This document shows positions 38,765-48,215 of a stretch of 64,000 nt of DNA, one piece after another. Positions within the stretch are counted from its first letter, which is position 1. The number at the start of each line of letters is the position of its first letter. The notes under the pieces are model-generated. The model saw only the letters and a list, made by a program, of their open reading frames with translations, was not told the origin of the DNA and did not search any database. A program made the position numbers and the translations under genes. This DNA comes from Flavobacterium sp. Sd200 (GTDB lineage: Bacteria > Bacteroidota > Bacteroidia > Flavobacteriales > Flavobacteriaceae), in assembly GCF_009826935.1 (NCBI RefSeq), contig NZ_WUMN01000001.1:434001-498000 (forward strand). The letters are read 5' to 3'.

Positions 38765-41700
38765 GTTTTTTACAGCCATACATTTTTTTGTAAACCGAAA
38801 CCGTATTTTGGCTATAGCCATAGCTTTGGTTTTATTGACTGTTTTTGGATTTTTTGCCTCTAAAATAAGCTTTGAGGAAGATATTACGCGATTAATTCCT
38901 AAAAATGAGCGATCGGACGAAGCAGCAAAAGTACTGGGACAGCTTAATTTTGCCGATAAGATAACCGTTATTATCAATGCAAAAAAAGGTGTAGCTCCCG
39001 AAGAACTTGCTGCTGTAGCCACTGCATTTACAGATAGCCTGCAAAACAGCTGTAAAGATTACATAAACAGCATTCAGGGTAGGGTAGACGATGAGGGCAT
39101 ACAGGAAACATTTGATTTTGTGTACAGCAATGCCCCTTTGTTTTTGGACGATGCTGATTATACTGAACTTGAAAAAAAATTAAACAACGACAGTATTGCT
39201 GCTGTAGTAAATAGCAATTATAAATCGCTCATATCTCCATCAGGGTTGGTTACCAAAGATTTTATATTGCAGGATCCTTTCGGTATCTCATTCATAGGGC
39301 TGAAAAAACTGCAGCAATTGGGCATGGGTGATGATTTTAGATTGCAGGACGGCTATGTTATTACAAAAGACAATCAAAAGCTTTTATTGTTTATTAACCC
39401 GAAACTGCCGGGCAATGAGACCGAAAAAAATACGCTGTTTGTAGATAAACTCGATGCTATAAAAGCTAACCTGAATACACAATTTAAGGATAAGGCAACT
39501 ATAGAATATTTTGGTGCTACCAATATTGCTGTAGCCAATGCCAGGCAAATAAAAAGCGATGTGAAGATAACTACCACGGTAGCATTATCTATGCTAATGC
39601 TTATACTTATAGTATATTATCGCAAGGTTTTGGTACCGTTTATTATACTTATCCCTACTATTTTTGGGGTATTGTTTGCCGTTGGGTTACTCTATTTTTT
39701 AAGGGGTACTATATCAGCCATATCGTTGAGTATTGGATCGATATTATTGGGTGTAACTATAGATTATGCCCTGCACATACTAACGCACTACAAACATAAC
39801 AGCGATATAAAGGTGTTATACAGGGATATTGCCAAGCCCGTAATTATGAGCAGCAGTACAACGGCACTGGCGTTTTTATGCCTGTTGTTTGTAAACTCGG
39901 GGGCATTGCAGGATTTGGGCATCTTTGCAGCTACGAGTGTAATGGTAAGCGCCATTTTTTCGTTGCTCATCATACCGCATTTGTACAAGCCATCGGCTAA
40001 TAATGATGCTGAGAACCATAAACCTCACAAGGCAACAGTGCTCGATAAAATGGCGGGCTTTTCGTTTCACAGCAACAGGATACTGATTGTGCTCAGTGTG
40101 GTTGTTATAGCCATAAGCTTTTTTTATTTTAATGATGTGGTGTATGATAAAGATATATCGCAGCTTAACTACGTGCCGCAGGATATTAAAACCGCCGAAA
40201 AGCATCTTGAAAGTGCCACAAGCCTTACTTCAAAATCACTTTATGTTGCAGCTTACGGAACTTCAGTTGATGAAGTTTTGCAAAACAACAGCCGTTTAAG
40301 GCAACAGCTTATTGCAGATAGAGACAAAAACGAGCTGCTTAGCTTTAACTCTATTGGCAGTATTGTGCTTTCTAAGCAGGATCAACAGAAAAAAATAGAC
40401 AGGTGGAACAGCTTTTGGACACCGCAACGAAATGCCGTATTGCAGGCCGGGCTTATTGCTGAAGGGGCTAAACTTGGCTTTAAACCCAGTACTTATCAAA
40501 GGTTTTTTGATGGCATGCTGAATAAAAAGTATGAGCCTATTGGGCTACAGGATTATCTTGGATTAAAGGCGTTACCATTAAATGAATTTATTGCCCAAAA
40601 AGACGGCTTTTATACGGTTGCCACGGTGGTTAAGGTGTCTAAAGAGCAACGCGATGCCGTTGCGGCCAAGTTAGAAAAAACACCTAAGCTTATGGTTATA
40701 GACCGCCAGCAAATGAACGAAACATTCCTTGGCGGACTAAAAGACGATTTCTCGGCACTCATAAACTATTCTGTTGTAGCAATGGTAGTAATATTGTTTA
40801 TGTTCTTTAGGCGCGTAGAATTGGTGCTGATTAGCTGTATTCCAATATTTATAACCGGTGTGGTTACCACAGGCATTATGGGAATGTTCGACATAAGGCT
40901 TAACATTTTCAGTACTATAGTGTGTACGCTTGTATTTGGGCACGGAGTAGATTTCAGTATTTTTATGACCAGTGCGTTGCAAAAAGAATTTACCACAGGA
41001 AAGAACGAAATGGCTACTTACCGCACATCTATACTGCTTGCGGTATTGACTACGGTTTTGGGTATAGGGGCATTAGTGTTTGCGGGGCATCCTGCACTAA
41101 AATCGATATCGTCGGTATCGTTAATAGGCGTGTTTGCGGCACTCATCATTACGTTTATATTTTACCCAATACTGTTCAGGTTCTTTTTTACACAGAGGGT
41201 AAAAAGTGGCAGGGCACCGTTTGAGCTGCGCACACTTGTTCATTCTACTTTATGTTTTATATATTACGGCCTTGGCGGGTTTTTACTTTCCGTTACAAGT
41301 TTCGTATTGGTGGCAATTTTCCCTGCAAAGCGCAATTTTAAGGTTAAGGTGTTTAGGTACATACTGTCTAAATTCATGAAGTCGGTATTATACCTAAACC
41401 CATTTGTAAAGAAAACAGTGCTTAACCCGCACAAAGAGCAGTTTGAAAAACCGGCTGTTATTATTGCCAATCATACCTCTTTCTTAGATATTCTTGCCAT
41501 TGGCATGCTGAGCCCTAAAATTATTTACCTGGTAAGCGACTGGGTGTATAACTCGCCTGTATTTGGCATAGGGGTGCGCCTTGCGGGCTTTTATCCGGTT
41601 TCAAAAGGACTGGAGGGCGGCGTGGAGCATCTGCGCAAAAAGGTTGAAGAAGGCTATTCACTTGCAATATTCCCTGAGGGGACACGCTCTAAAGACAACC

Positions 41701-42455
41701 ACATTCAGCGTTTCCATAAAGGCACTTTTTATTTGGCTGAACAATTTAACCTCGATATTATTCCGGTTATCATCCACGGAAATTCTGAGGTGTTGCCTAA
41801 AGGCGATTTTATTATAAACGATGGCAGCATTACACTAAAAATTCTCGACAGGATAAAACCTGATGATGCGTCATATGGAATGAACTACAGCGAGCGCACC
41901 AAGAGAGTAGCAGCATATTTTAAAGAGGAATTTGCAAAAATGCGCACCGAAATTGAGGGAGCTGATTACTTTAAAGGTACCTTGCTGCGCAGTTTTGCCT
42001 ATAAAGAAGAAGATATTTTGCAGGATGTTAAACAGCATATTAACAGTAACTTACCTGTTTATCATGATATAAATAACTACATTAGTGCAAAGGCTACTGT
42101 ACTACACCTTGCCGACGACCATGGAGAAACAGCAACACTGTTAGCATTGCAGCAGCCGTTACGTAAGGTTTTCTGTTATATTGCAGACCCTGATAAAAGG
42201 GATGTTGCCAGGACCAACTATCTAAATAAAAAGCGCGCTATTAACTATATTGAACACCTTGACGATGCAAAAAATATAGATTATAGTGTTATTATTGCAC
42301 ACTCTAAAATGCAGGATACAGATAACAATATGCTGCAAAAGGCACAATACATAATTTTAATAAAGCAATTTGGCATACATAATGTTTATGGCTTTACAAC
42401 ATTGTTTGAAAGTGATACATTTACGGTGCTAATCAACGGAGAGGAAAGTGAATAA
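38757..42455 (+). CDS. MMPL/RND exporter fused to a PlsC acyltransferase and a methyltransferase-like tail
   Basis: This is a 1232-residue fusion, read from the ATG at 38757, which overlaps the previous stop by 8 bases. Residues of about 1-810 are an RND/MMPL transporter with two six-helix blocks and the ISFEEDITRLIPKNE periplasmic start. Residues of about 880-1070 are a PlsC domain with NHTSFLD (His906) and FPEGTRS (972-978). The last 150 residues look like a class I methyltransferase whose SAM loop has decayed: VLHLADDHGE at 1115 replaces VLDLGCGxG. Homologues in other Bacteroidetes are annotated as trifunctional transporter/acyltransferase/methyltransferase. The likely job is export of the lipid-like pigment coupled to acylation. 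Confidence 0.88.
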   Translation: MHKFFTAIHFFVNRNRILAIAIALVLLTVFGFFASKISFEEDITRLIPKNERSDEAAKVLGQLNFADKITVIINAKKGVAPEELAAVATAFTDSLQNSCKDYINSIQGRVDDEGIQETFDFVYSNAPLFLDDADYTELEKKLNNDSIAAVVNSNYKSLISPSGLVTKDFILQDPFGISFIGLKKLQQLGMGDDFRLQDGYVITKDNQKLLLFINPKLPGNETEKNTLFVDKLDAIKANLNTQFKDKATIEYFGATNIAVANARQIKSDVKITTTVALSMLMLILIVYYRKVLVPFIILIPTIFGVLFAVGLLYFLRGTISAISLSIGSILLGVTIDYALHILTHYKHNSDIKVLYRDIAKPVIMSSSTTALAFLCLLFVNSGALQDLGIFAATSVMVSAIFSLLIIPHLYKPSANNDAENHKPHKATVLDKMAGFSFHSNRILIVLSVVVIAISFFYFNDVVYDKDISQLNYVPQDIKTAEKHLESATSLTSKSLYVAAYGTSVDEVLQNNSRLRQQLIADRDKNELLSFNSIGSIVLSKQDQQKKIDRWNSFWTPQRNAVLQAGLIAEGAKLGFKPSTYQRFFDGMLNKKYEPIGLQDYLGLKALPLNEFIAQKDGFYTVATVVKVSKEQRDAVAAKLEKTPKLMVIDRQQMNETFLGGLKDDFSALINYSVVAMVVILFMFFRRVELVLISCIPIFITGVVTTGIMGMFDIRLNIFSTIVCTLVFGHGVDFSIFMTSALQKEFTTGKNEMATYRTSILLAVLTTVLGIGALVFAGHPALKSISSVSLIGVFAALIITFIFYPILFRFFFTQRVKSGRAPFELRTLVHSTLCFIYYGLGGFLLSVTSFVLVAIFPAKRNFKVKVFRYILSKFMKSVLYLNPFVKKTVLNPHKEQFEKPAVIIANHTSFLDILAIGMLSPKIIYLVSDWVYNSPVFGIGVRLAGFYPVSKGLEGGVEHLRKKVEEGYSLAIFPEGTRSKDNHIQRFHKGTFYLAEQFNLDIIPVIIHGNSEVLPKGDFIINDGSITLKILDRIKPDDASYGMNYSERTKRVAAYFKEEFAKMRTEIEGADYFKGTLLRSFAYKEEDILQDVKQHINSNLPVYHDINNYISAKATVLHLADDHGETATLLALQQPLRKVFCYIADPDKRDVARTNYLNKKRAINYIEHLDDAKNIDYSVIIAHSKMQDTDNNMLQKAQYIILIKQFGIHNVYGFTTLFESDTFTVLINGEESE

Positions 42456-43974
42456 AAAGTATGATGTTGTAATTATTGGCAGCGGTTTGGGCGGACTGGT
42501 GTCTTCTATAATTTTAGCTAAAGAGGGCTACAGTGTTTGTGTGCTCGAAAAAAATAACCAGTTTGGGGGTAATCTTCAGACTTTTGTTAGAGAAAAAACC
42601 ATTTTTGATACCGGCATACACTACATTGGCGGACTCGATGAAGGCCAGAACCTTTACAACTATTTTAAGTATATAGGCATAATGGACGACCTTAAGCTTA
42701 AAAAAATGGACGAAGATGCGTATGACATTATTTCGTTTGACGATGACGAACTGGAATATCCGCATGCGCAGGGCTATGAAAATTTTGTAAATCAATTGCT
42801 TAAGTTTTTCCCCGATGAGGAAGAAAGCCTTAAGGCATACTGCCAAAAGCTGATAGATACCTGCAATAATTTTCCGTTATATAATCTTAAGGCCGAGACT
42901 GAGGGCTATGATTCTGCTGTGCTGTCTGAAAATGCGAAAGAGTATATCGACTCCATTACCCAAAACCCTAAGTTAAGGGCAGTTCTTGCCGGTTCTAATT
43001 TTTTATATGCAGGAATAGAAGACAAATCGCCATTTTATGTACATGCGCTGTCGGTTAACTCATACATGCAAAGTGCCTGGCGTTGCATAAACGGCGGCAG
43101 CAATATAACCAAGCAGCTTATTAAGCAGCTTAAAAAATATGGTGGCGAAACCTATAAATACAAGGAAGTTACCAGTTTTACATCGGAAGATAACAGGATA
43201 CTTTCGGCTAAAATAAAGAACGGCGAAGAGGTTTTTGGTGATATTTTTATATCGAATATTGAACCTAAGACTACTCTTAAAATGGTGGGCGAAGACAAAT
43301 TCAGAAAGTCGTTTTACAATCGCGTTCAAAATTTAGAGAATGTAGGTTCGGCTTTTAGTTTATACATACTTTTTAAACCGCAGACTTTTAAGTACCTTAA
43401 CCACAACTACTATCATTTTGTAAGTACAGACCGTGTTTGGAAAACTATGGATCATACTGCCGAGTCTTGGCCGGAGGGCTTTATGGCCTCTATGAACGTT
43501 ACGGGCAAGCAGGACGAATGGGCTGAAAGCATGACCGCCATTACTTTTATGGACTTTAGCGAGGTAGAAAAGTGGGCACATACTCATAATACCACTGCAG
43601 AAGAATTTGACAGGGGAGAAGAATACGAGCAGTTTAAAAAAGAAAAAACAGAGCAGTTCCTTAAAAAAATCGAACTGAAATTCCCGGGTATTCGCGATAG
43701 TATAAAGTCGATATACACTTCTACGCCATTGTCTTACCGTGATTATATTGGCGGGCAAAATGGCAACCTGTACGGCTATGTAAAAGATTCCAACAGTCCT
43801 ATGAAAACCTATCTTGCACCTAAAACAAAGCTTGATAATTTATATCTTACCGGGCAAAGCATCAACATGCACGGGGTGCTTGGGGTTACCATTGGAGCTG
43901 TGGTTACCTGTTCTGAAATATTGGGTAAAGAATATCTTATCAATAAAATAAATAGCGAGCTAAATTTAGGCTAA
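42448..43974 (+). CDS. Phytoene desaturase-like FAD oxidoreductase 2
   Basis: This is a 508-residue CrtI-type flavoprotein. The start is GTG at 42448, inside the end of the previous gene. No in-frame ATG lies before the FAD motif, which reads YDVVIIGSGLGGL (G11-x-G13-x-x-G16). The FDTGIHYIGGLDEG segment and the C-terminal LTGQSINMHGVLGVTIG block are family marks. It is clearly different from the oxidoreductase at 20468, so the locus keeps two such enzymes. Possible tasks are polyene desaturation, isomerisation or oxidation of the aryl ring. Confidence 0.86.
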   Translation: MNKKYDVVIIGSGLGGLVSSIILAKEGYSVCVLEKNNQFGGNLQTFVREKTIFDTGIHYIGGLDEGQNLYNYFKYIGIMDDLKLKKMDEDAYDIISFDDDELEYPHAQGYENFVNQLLKFFPDEEESLKAYCQKLIDTCNNFPLYNLKAETEGYDSAVLSENAKEYIDSITQNPKLRAVLAGSNFLYAGIEDKSPFYVHALSVNSYMQSAWRCINGGSNITKQLIKQLKKYGGETYKYKEVTSFTSEDNRILSAKIKNGEEVFGDIFISNIEPKTTLKMVGEDKFRKSFYNRVQNLENVGSAFSLYILFKPQTFKYLNHNYYHFVSTDRVWKTMDHTAESWPEGFMASMNVTGKQDEWAESMTAITFMDFSEVEKWAHTHNTTAEEFDRGEEYEQFKKEKTEQFLKKIELKFPGIRDSIKSIYTSTPLSYRDYIGGQNGNLYGYVKDSNSPMKTYLAPKTKLDNLYLTGQSINMHGVLGVTIGAVVTCSEILGKEYLINKINSELNLG

Positions 43975-43975
43975 A

Positions 43976-45640
43976 ATGAAAAGGTGGTTGTATATACTGT
44001 GCATGCTGTTACCGGCTTTACTGCTGGTTTCGTGCGGCACGTACAACTCAATACACCACAAGCCCGTTACGCAGGGCTATAACAACACTGCCCCGGTTGT
44101 AGTTAAAAAGGACAGCATAGCCACAACGGGCAATAATTTTTTGCTTCAAAACAAATACGGCCTCTGGGAAATGTATGCCGAAGGCGACCCTTTGCAGCTT
44201 GGGCTTGTGACGGGTGCTTTGTCTCAGCAGCTCGTTATTAAGCAGGAAAAACTTTTTTTAGATAAGGTAAAAGAGATTGTTCCGTCTAAGTTTAAGCAAA
44301 AATTACTGCGACAGTTTTTAAAATGGTACAACCGCAAGCTGTACCTGCACGTTACCGAAGAATACAAAACCACCATTTACGGCCTTTCGCAATACGTGTC
44401 TCATGATTATGATGATGTAGCACCGCCTTATTTGAGGAGCCTTTACCTGCATGCCGCACACGATATTGGCCACGCCCTTAACGACCTTGCTTTGGTGGGC
44501 TGTACCTCTTTTGCTGCATGGGACAAAAATACAGAAGATGGTTCACTACTCATTGCCCGCAACCTTGACTTTTATGCCGGGGATGAATTTGCACAAAATA
44601 AAATCGTGTCGTTTGTAAAGCCCGATGCTGGTTACCCATTCATGTCGGTTACCTGGGGCGGCATGATTGGGGCACTTTCGGGCATGAATACCAAAGGCAT
44701 TACCGTAACGTTGAACTCAGGAAAGTCAGATATGCCGCTGATTGCAAAGACACCAATATCATTACTGGCGCGCGAAATATTGCAGTATGCTGCTAACATA
44801 GATGAGGCTGTTGCCATAGCAAAAAAGCGTGAGGTTTTTGTGTCGGAAAGTATAATGGTGGGCAGTGCCGCCGACCATAAAGCGGTTTTGATAGAGGTAT
44901 CTCCAAATAAATTTGGGGTATATGATGCGCCCAATACTACGCAACTTATCTGTTCTAACCATTTCCAGAGTGACAGCTATAAAGACGATAACAACAATAA
45001 TGATGCTATAGAAAATAGCCATTCGGCGTATCGTTATGAGCGCATGACCCAGCTCCTGGATGAAAACGGAAAAATGGACCCTGTAAAAGCCGCTGCCGTT
45101 ATGCGTAATACTGAGGGTTTGAATAATAGGGCTTTAGGTTACGGCAACGAAAAAGCCATTAACCAATTGCTGGCACACCATTCGGTTATTTTTAAACCGG
45201 AGCAGGGGCTGGTTTGGGTGTCTGCCAATCCGTATCAGTTAGGGGCTTATGTAGCTTACGACCTTAATGCCATTTTTGGCGAAAGCCATAAAAACATATC
45301 TGCATCAGTAGCGGTAGATTCACTTTTGATACCCGAAGATCCGTTTGTATATTCGCAACAATATAAAGATTATGAGCAATACAGGGTAGAAGACAGGTTT
45401 GTTGATACTGCCATTAATAATGATACATCGTTGCCAACCGGGTTTATTGAAAAGTATCAAAAGCTTAACCCAAATTTTTGGTTGGTGTATTACAAAGCAG
45501 GGGTATATAATTACAACCGTGGCTATTATACAGCAGCCCGAATTGAATTTGAAAAAGCCCTGACCAGGGAAATTACCACATTGCCTGGTAAGCAGAAAAC
45601 AGAAGAATACCTTAAAAAGATAAACAGGAAATTAAATTAA
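43976..45640 (+). CDS. C45-type Ntn hydrolase/acyltransferase lipoprotein
   Basis: This 554-residue protein is related to the acyl-CoA:6-aminopenicillanate acyltransferase (C45) family, which cleaves itself to expose a catalytic Cys. The likely nucleophile is Cys176 in LVGCTSFAAW, followed by the conserved RNLDFY and GMNTKGITVTLN blocks. The N-terminus is a lipoprotein signal with lipobox LLVSC (Cys20), so the enzyme is exported and lipid-anchored. The C-terminal 150 residues include a TPR-like pair. Acyltransfer or hydrolysis of an acyl intermediate in the periplasm would fit a late step of flexirubin assembly, by inference. Confidence 0.83.
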   Translation: MKRWLYILCMLLPALLLVSCGTYNSIHHKPVTQGYNNTAPVVVKKDSIATTGNNFLLQNKYGLWEMYAEGDPLQLGLVTGALSQQLVIKQEKLFLDKVKEIVPSKFKQKLLRQFLKWYNRKLYLHVTEEYKTTIYGLSQYVSHDYDDVAPPYLRSLYLHAAHDIGHALNDLALVGCTSFAAWDKNTEDGSLLIARNLDFYAGDEFAQNKIVSFVKPDAGYPFMSVTWGGMIGALSGMNTKGITVTLNSGKSDMPLIAKTPISLLAREILQYAANIDEAVAIAKKREVFVSESIMVGSAADHKAVLIEVSPNKFGVYDAPNTTQLICSNHFQSDSYKDDNNNNDAIENSHSAYRYERMTQLLDENGKMDPVKAAAVMRNTEGLNNRALGYGNEKAINQLLAHHSVIFKPEQGLVWVSANPYQLGAYVAYDLNAIFGESHKNISASVAVDSLLIPEDPFVYSQQYKDYEQYRVEDRFVDTAINNDTSLPTGFIEKYQKLNPNFWLVYYKAGVYNYNRGYYTAARIEFEKALTREITTLPGKQKTEEYLKKINRKLN

Positions 45641-45642
45641 GT

Positions 45643-46935
45643 ATGGATATCCCTTATATAGAAACAGCGTCGCAGCAGGAAATAAAAGCCTTTCAGGAGC
45701 AAAAACTGGCAGAGGCGTTGCAGTATGTTGCACAAAATTCTGCTTACTACAAAAGGCTGTTTACTAATCAGGGTATCGACATTACTGAAATAAAAACCAT
45801 AGAAGACCTGCAAAAAATACCTGTTACCACAAAAGAGCAGCTTCAGGAGTTTAACGATGATTTTTTATGCGTACCTAAGTCGGTCATAGTAGATTATGCC
45901 ACCACATCGGGTACATCGGGCAAGCCCGTAACCTTTGGCATTACTGATAAAGACCTTGACAGGCTGGCGTATAACGAGGCTATATCTTTTGCCTGTTCGG
46001 GCATTAAAGAGGGCGATGTTATACAGCTCATGACCACCATAGACAGGCGTTTTATGGCCGGTCTTGCTTATTTTTTAGGCATCCGTAAGTTAAAAGCGGG
46101 TATTATTAGGGTGGGGGCAGGCGTACCGGAACTGCAATGGGATTCTATTTTAAAATACAGGCCGTCTTATTTAATTACCGTACCTTCATTTTTACTGAAG
46201 CTTATTGAGTATGCTGAAAATCATGGTATAGATTATAACAACAGCGGTATAAAAGGGGCAGTATGTATAGGCGAACCACTACGCAACCAGGATTTTACTC
46301 CGAATATATTGTCTAAAAAAATCACGTCAAAATGGGATATTAAGCTGTTTTCTACCTATGCCTCTACAGAGATGAGCACCGCTTTTGCCGAATGCGAGCA
46401 TTCGGTAGGTGGGCACCACCACCCGGAGCTTATTATTGCCGAGGTGCTTGATGAAAATGATGTTCCTGTAACCAACGGAAACAGTGGCGAACTGACCGTT
46501 ACCACACTGGGCATTGAGGGGATGCCATTGGTGCGTTTTAAGACAGGTGATATTGTACAATTGCATAGTGAATCCTGCAAATGCGGACGAAACTCCATGC
46601 GCATAGGGCCGGTTATAGGCCGCAAACAGCAAATGATTAAATATAAAGGCACCACGCTTTACCCACCGGCAATGACAGACCTTTTGCAAACCTTTGGCGA
46701 TATACAAAGCCACCTGATAGAAATTTCTACCAACAGCCTTGGTACCGACGAAATTTTAATTAAAGTGGCAGTCGCAAATCCTACTGATGATTTATTAACC
46801 GAAATTAAAGACCACTTTAGGGCAAAGCTTAGGGTAACGCCAAAAATTGTATTTGTAACCCTGCCGGAAATTAACGCCATTATGTTTAACCCTATGAGTC
46901 GTAAGCCCGTAAACTTTATAGATAATCGTGCTTAG
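45643..46935 (+). CDS. Phenylacetate-CoA ligase-like adenylating enzyme
   Basis: This 430-residue acyl-adenylating enzyme is of the PaaK-like size class. The ATP loop TTSGTSGKP is at 87-95, ASTEMSTAFAEC is the A5-type motif and FKTGDIVQL is the A7-type motif. At 430 residues it is a normal PaaK-type length. It would activate 4-coumarate from the ammonia-lyase with ATP and load it on CoA or ACP as starter for the aryl polyene. This is the last gene of the run. Its last 4 bases overlap the convergent photolyase gene. Confidence 0.88.
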   Translation: MDIPYIETASQQEIKAFQEQKLAEALQYVAQNSAYYKRLFTNQGIDITEIKTIEDLQKIPVTTKEQLQEFNDDFLCVPKSVIVDYATTSGTSGKPVTFGITDKDLDRLAYNEAISFACSGIKEGDVIQLMTTIDRRFMAGLAYFLGIRKLKAGIIRVGAGVPELQWDSILKYRPSYLITVPSFLLKLIEYAENHGIDYNNSGIKGAVCIGEPLRNQDFTPNILSKKITSKWDIKLFSTYASTEMSTAFAECEHSVGGHHHPELIIAEVLDENDVPVTNGNSGELTVTTLGIEGMPLVRFKTGDIVQLHSESCKCGRNSMRIGPVIGRKQQMIKYKGTTLYPPAMTDLLQTFGDIQSHLIEISTNSLGTDEILIKVAVANPTDDLLTEIKDHFRAKLRVTPKIVFVTLPEINAIMFNPMSRKPVNFIDNRA

Positions 46936-48215
46936 GCTACAGCCTCTTTATATACTTTAAGTGCTCTTTCGCGTGCTTCTTTATGGTCTACTATTGGTCT
47001 ATAATCCAGACTTTCAAATTCGGGCACCCATTTTTTGATGTACTTAAGGTCTTTATCAAATTTTTTAACCTGCTCGGTTGGATTAAACACCCTGAAATAA
47101 GGTGCGGCATCTACACCGCTTCCGGCAGCCCATTGCCAGTTGCCAATATTACTGGACTGTTCATAGTCAAACAGTTTTTGAGCGAAATAAGCTTCACCCC
47201 ATCGCCAGTCTATGAGTAAATGTTTGCATAAAAAACTTGCCACCACCATGCGCACCCTGTTGTGCATGTAGCCAGTGGTATTAAGCTGGCGCATTCCTGC
47301 ATCTACAATTGGGTAACCCGTTTTGCCCTCACACCATGCTTTAAAATCTTTTTCGCTGTCGCGCCACTTAATGTTGTCATATTTTGGCCTAAACGCTTTT
47401 GTAACTGTATACGGATAATGCCATAATATCTGCATAAAAAACTCCCGCCAAATGAGCTCATTTAAAAAAGTGCCGTTATTGCTTTGTTGGGCAACAGCAA
47501 CAATATGCCTTATGCTTACAGCTCCAAACCGCAGGTAAGGGCTAAGCATAGATGTGCCGTCTATAGCAGGATAATTGCGCGTACCTTCATAATTATTTAT
47601 CAATGGCTGTGAAATATCATAAGGCTCCACTTTTATGTCTGATGTTTTAAAACCAATATCCTTCAGACTTAAAAAAGGATAGTCGTGAGCTTCGATATTC
47701 TCAGCTTTTATATTGATCTCGTAGGGTTTAAGATGATGTGGTTTTTGTAGCTCTTTCCAGCGTTTGCTGTAAGGAGTATAAACAACATAAGGACTACCAT
47801 CGCCTTTCGTAACTTCATCTTTTTCAAAAATTACCTGATCTTTAAAGGTTGCAAATTCGATGTCTTTACTTTTAAGAAGTTGTTTTATTTCGTAATCCCT
47901 TTTTTGCGCATAAGGCTCATAATCATGATTAGTGTACACGGCCTTAATATTGTTATCTGCAATAAGCTTTCTAAATACAGTGGCAGGATCATCAAAAAAA
48001 ACGGCAAGGCTGCGTTTATGCTTTCTTAACTCAGTGTTTATATCTTCCACCAACTGCATTATAAAAGTAATTCTGTGGTCGTCTTTTGGCAGTTCGCTTA
48101 AAATAGTAGGGTCAAAAATAAATACAGGCAATACTTTTTCGCCTGTTGCAATGGCATTGTATAGCCCCGCATTGTCTTTAATGCGCAAATCACGTCTAAA
48201 CCAAAATACTATCAT
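46932..48215 (-). CDS. phrB: Deoxyribodipyrimidine photolyase
   Basis: This 427-residue cryptochrome/photolyase flavoprotein repairs cyclobutane pyrimidine dimers using light. MIVFWFRRDLRIKDNAGL is the standard start of the antenna domain. The FAD-binding domain contains WREFFMQILWHYP, MRQLNTTGYMHNRVRMVVASFL and DYEQSSNIGNWQWAAGSGVDAAPYFRVFNP, which carry the electron-transfer Trp residues and FAD contacts. It is transcribed with the SRPBCC gene upstream, with a 4-base overlap, a common pairing in Bacteroidetes. It converges on the pigment operon with no space for a terminator. Confidence 0.95.
   Translation of the reverse strand: MIVFWFRRDLRIKDNAGLYNAIATGEKVLPVFIFDPTILSELPKDDHRITFIMQLVEDINTELRKHKRSLAVFFDDPATVFRKLIADNNIKAVYTNHDYEPYAQKRDYEIKQLLKSKDIEFATFKDQVIFEKDEVTKGDGSPYVVYTPYSKRWKELQKPHHLKPYEINIKAENIEAHDYPFLSLKDIGFKTSDIKVEPYDISQPLINNYEGTRNYPAIDGTSMLSPYLRFGAVSIRHIVAVAQQSNNGTFLNELIWREFFMQILWHYPYTVTKAFRPKYDNIKWRDSEKDFKAWCEGKTGYPIVDAGMRQLNTTGYMHNRVRMVVASFLCKHLLIDWRWGEAYFAQKLFDYEQSSNIGNWQWAAGSGVDAAPYFRVFNPTEQVKKFDKDLKYIKKWVPEFESLDYRPIVDHKEARERALKVYKEAVA

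Noticed and set aside
40922..41224. Frames within the MMPL fusion on both strands
   Set aside because: They are internal to a 1232-residue gene with continuous homology and have no own signals.
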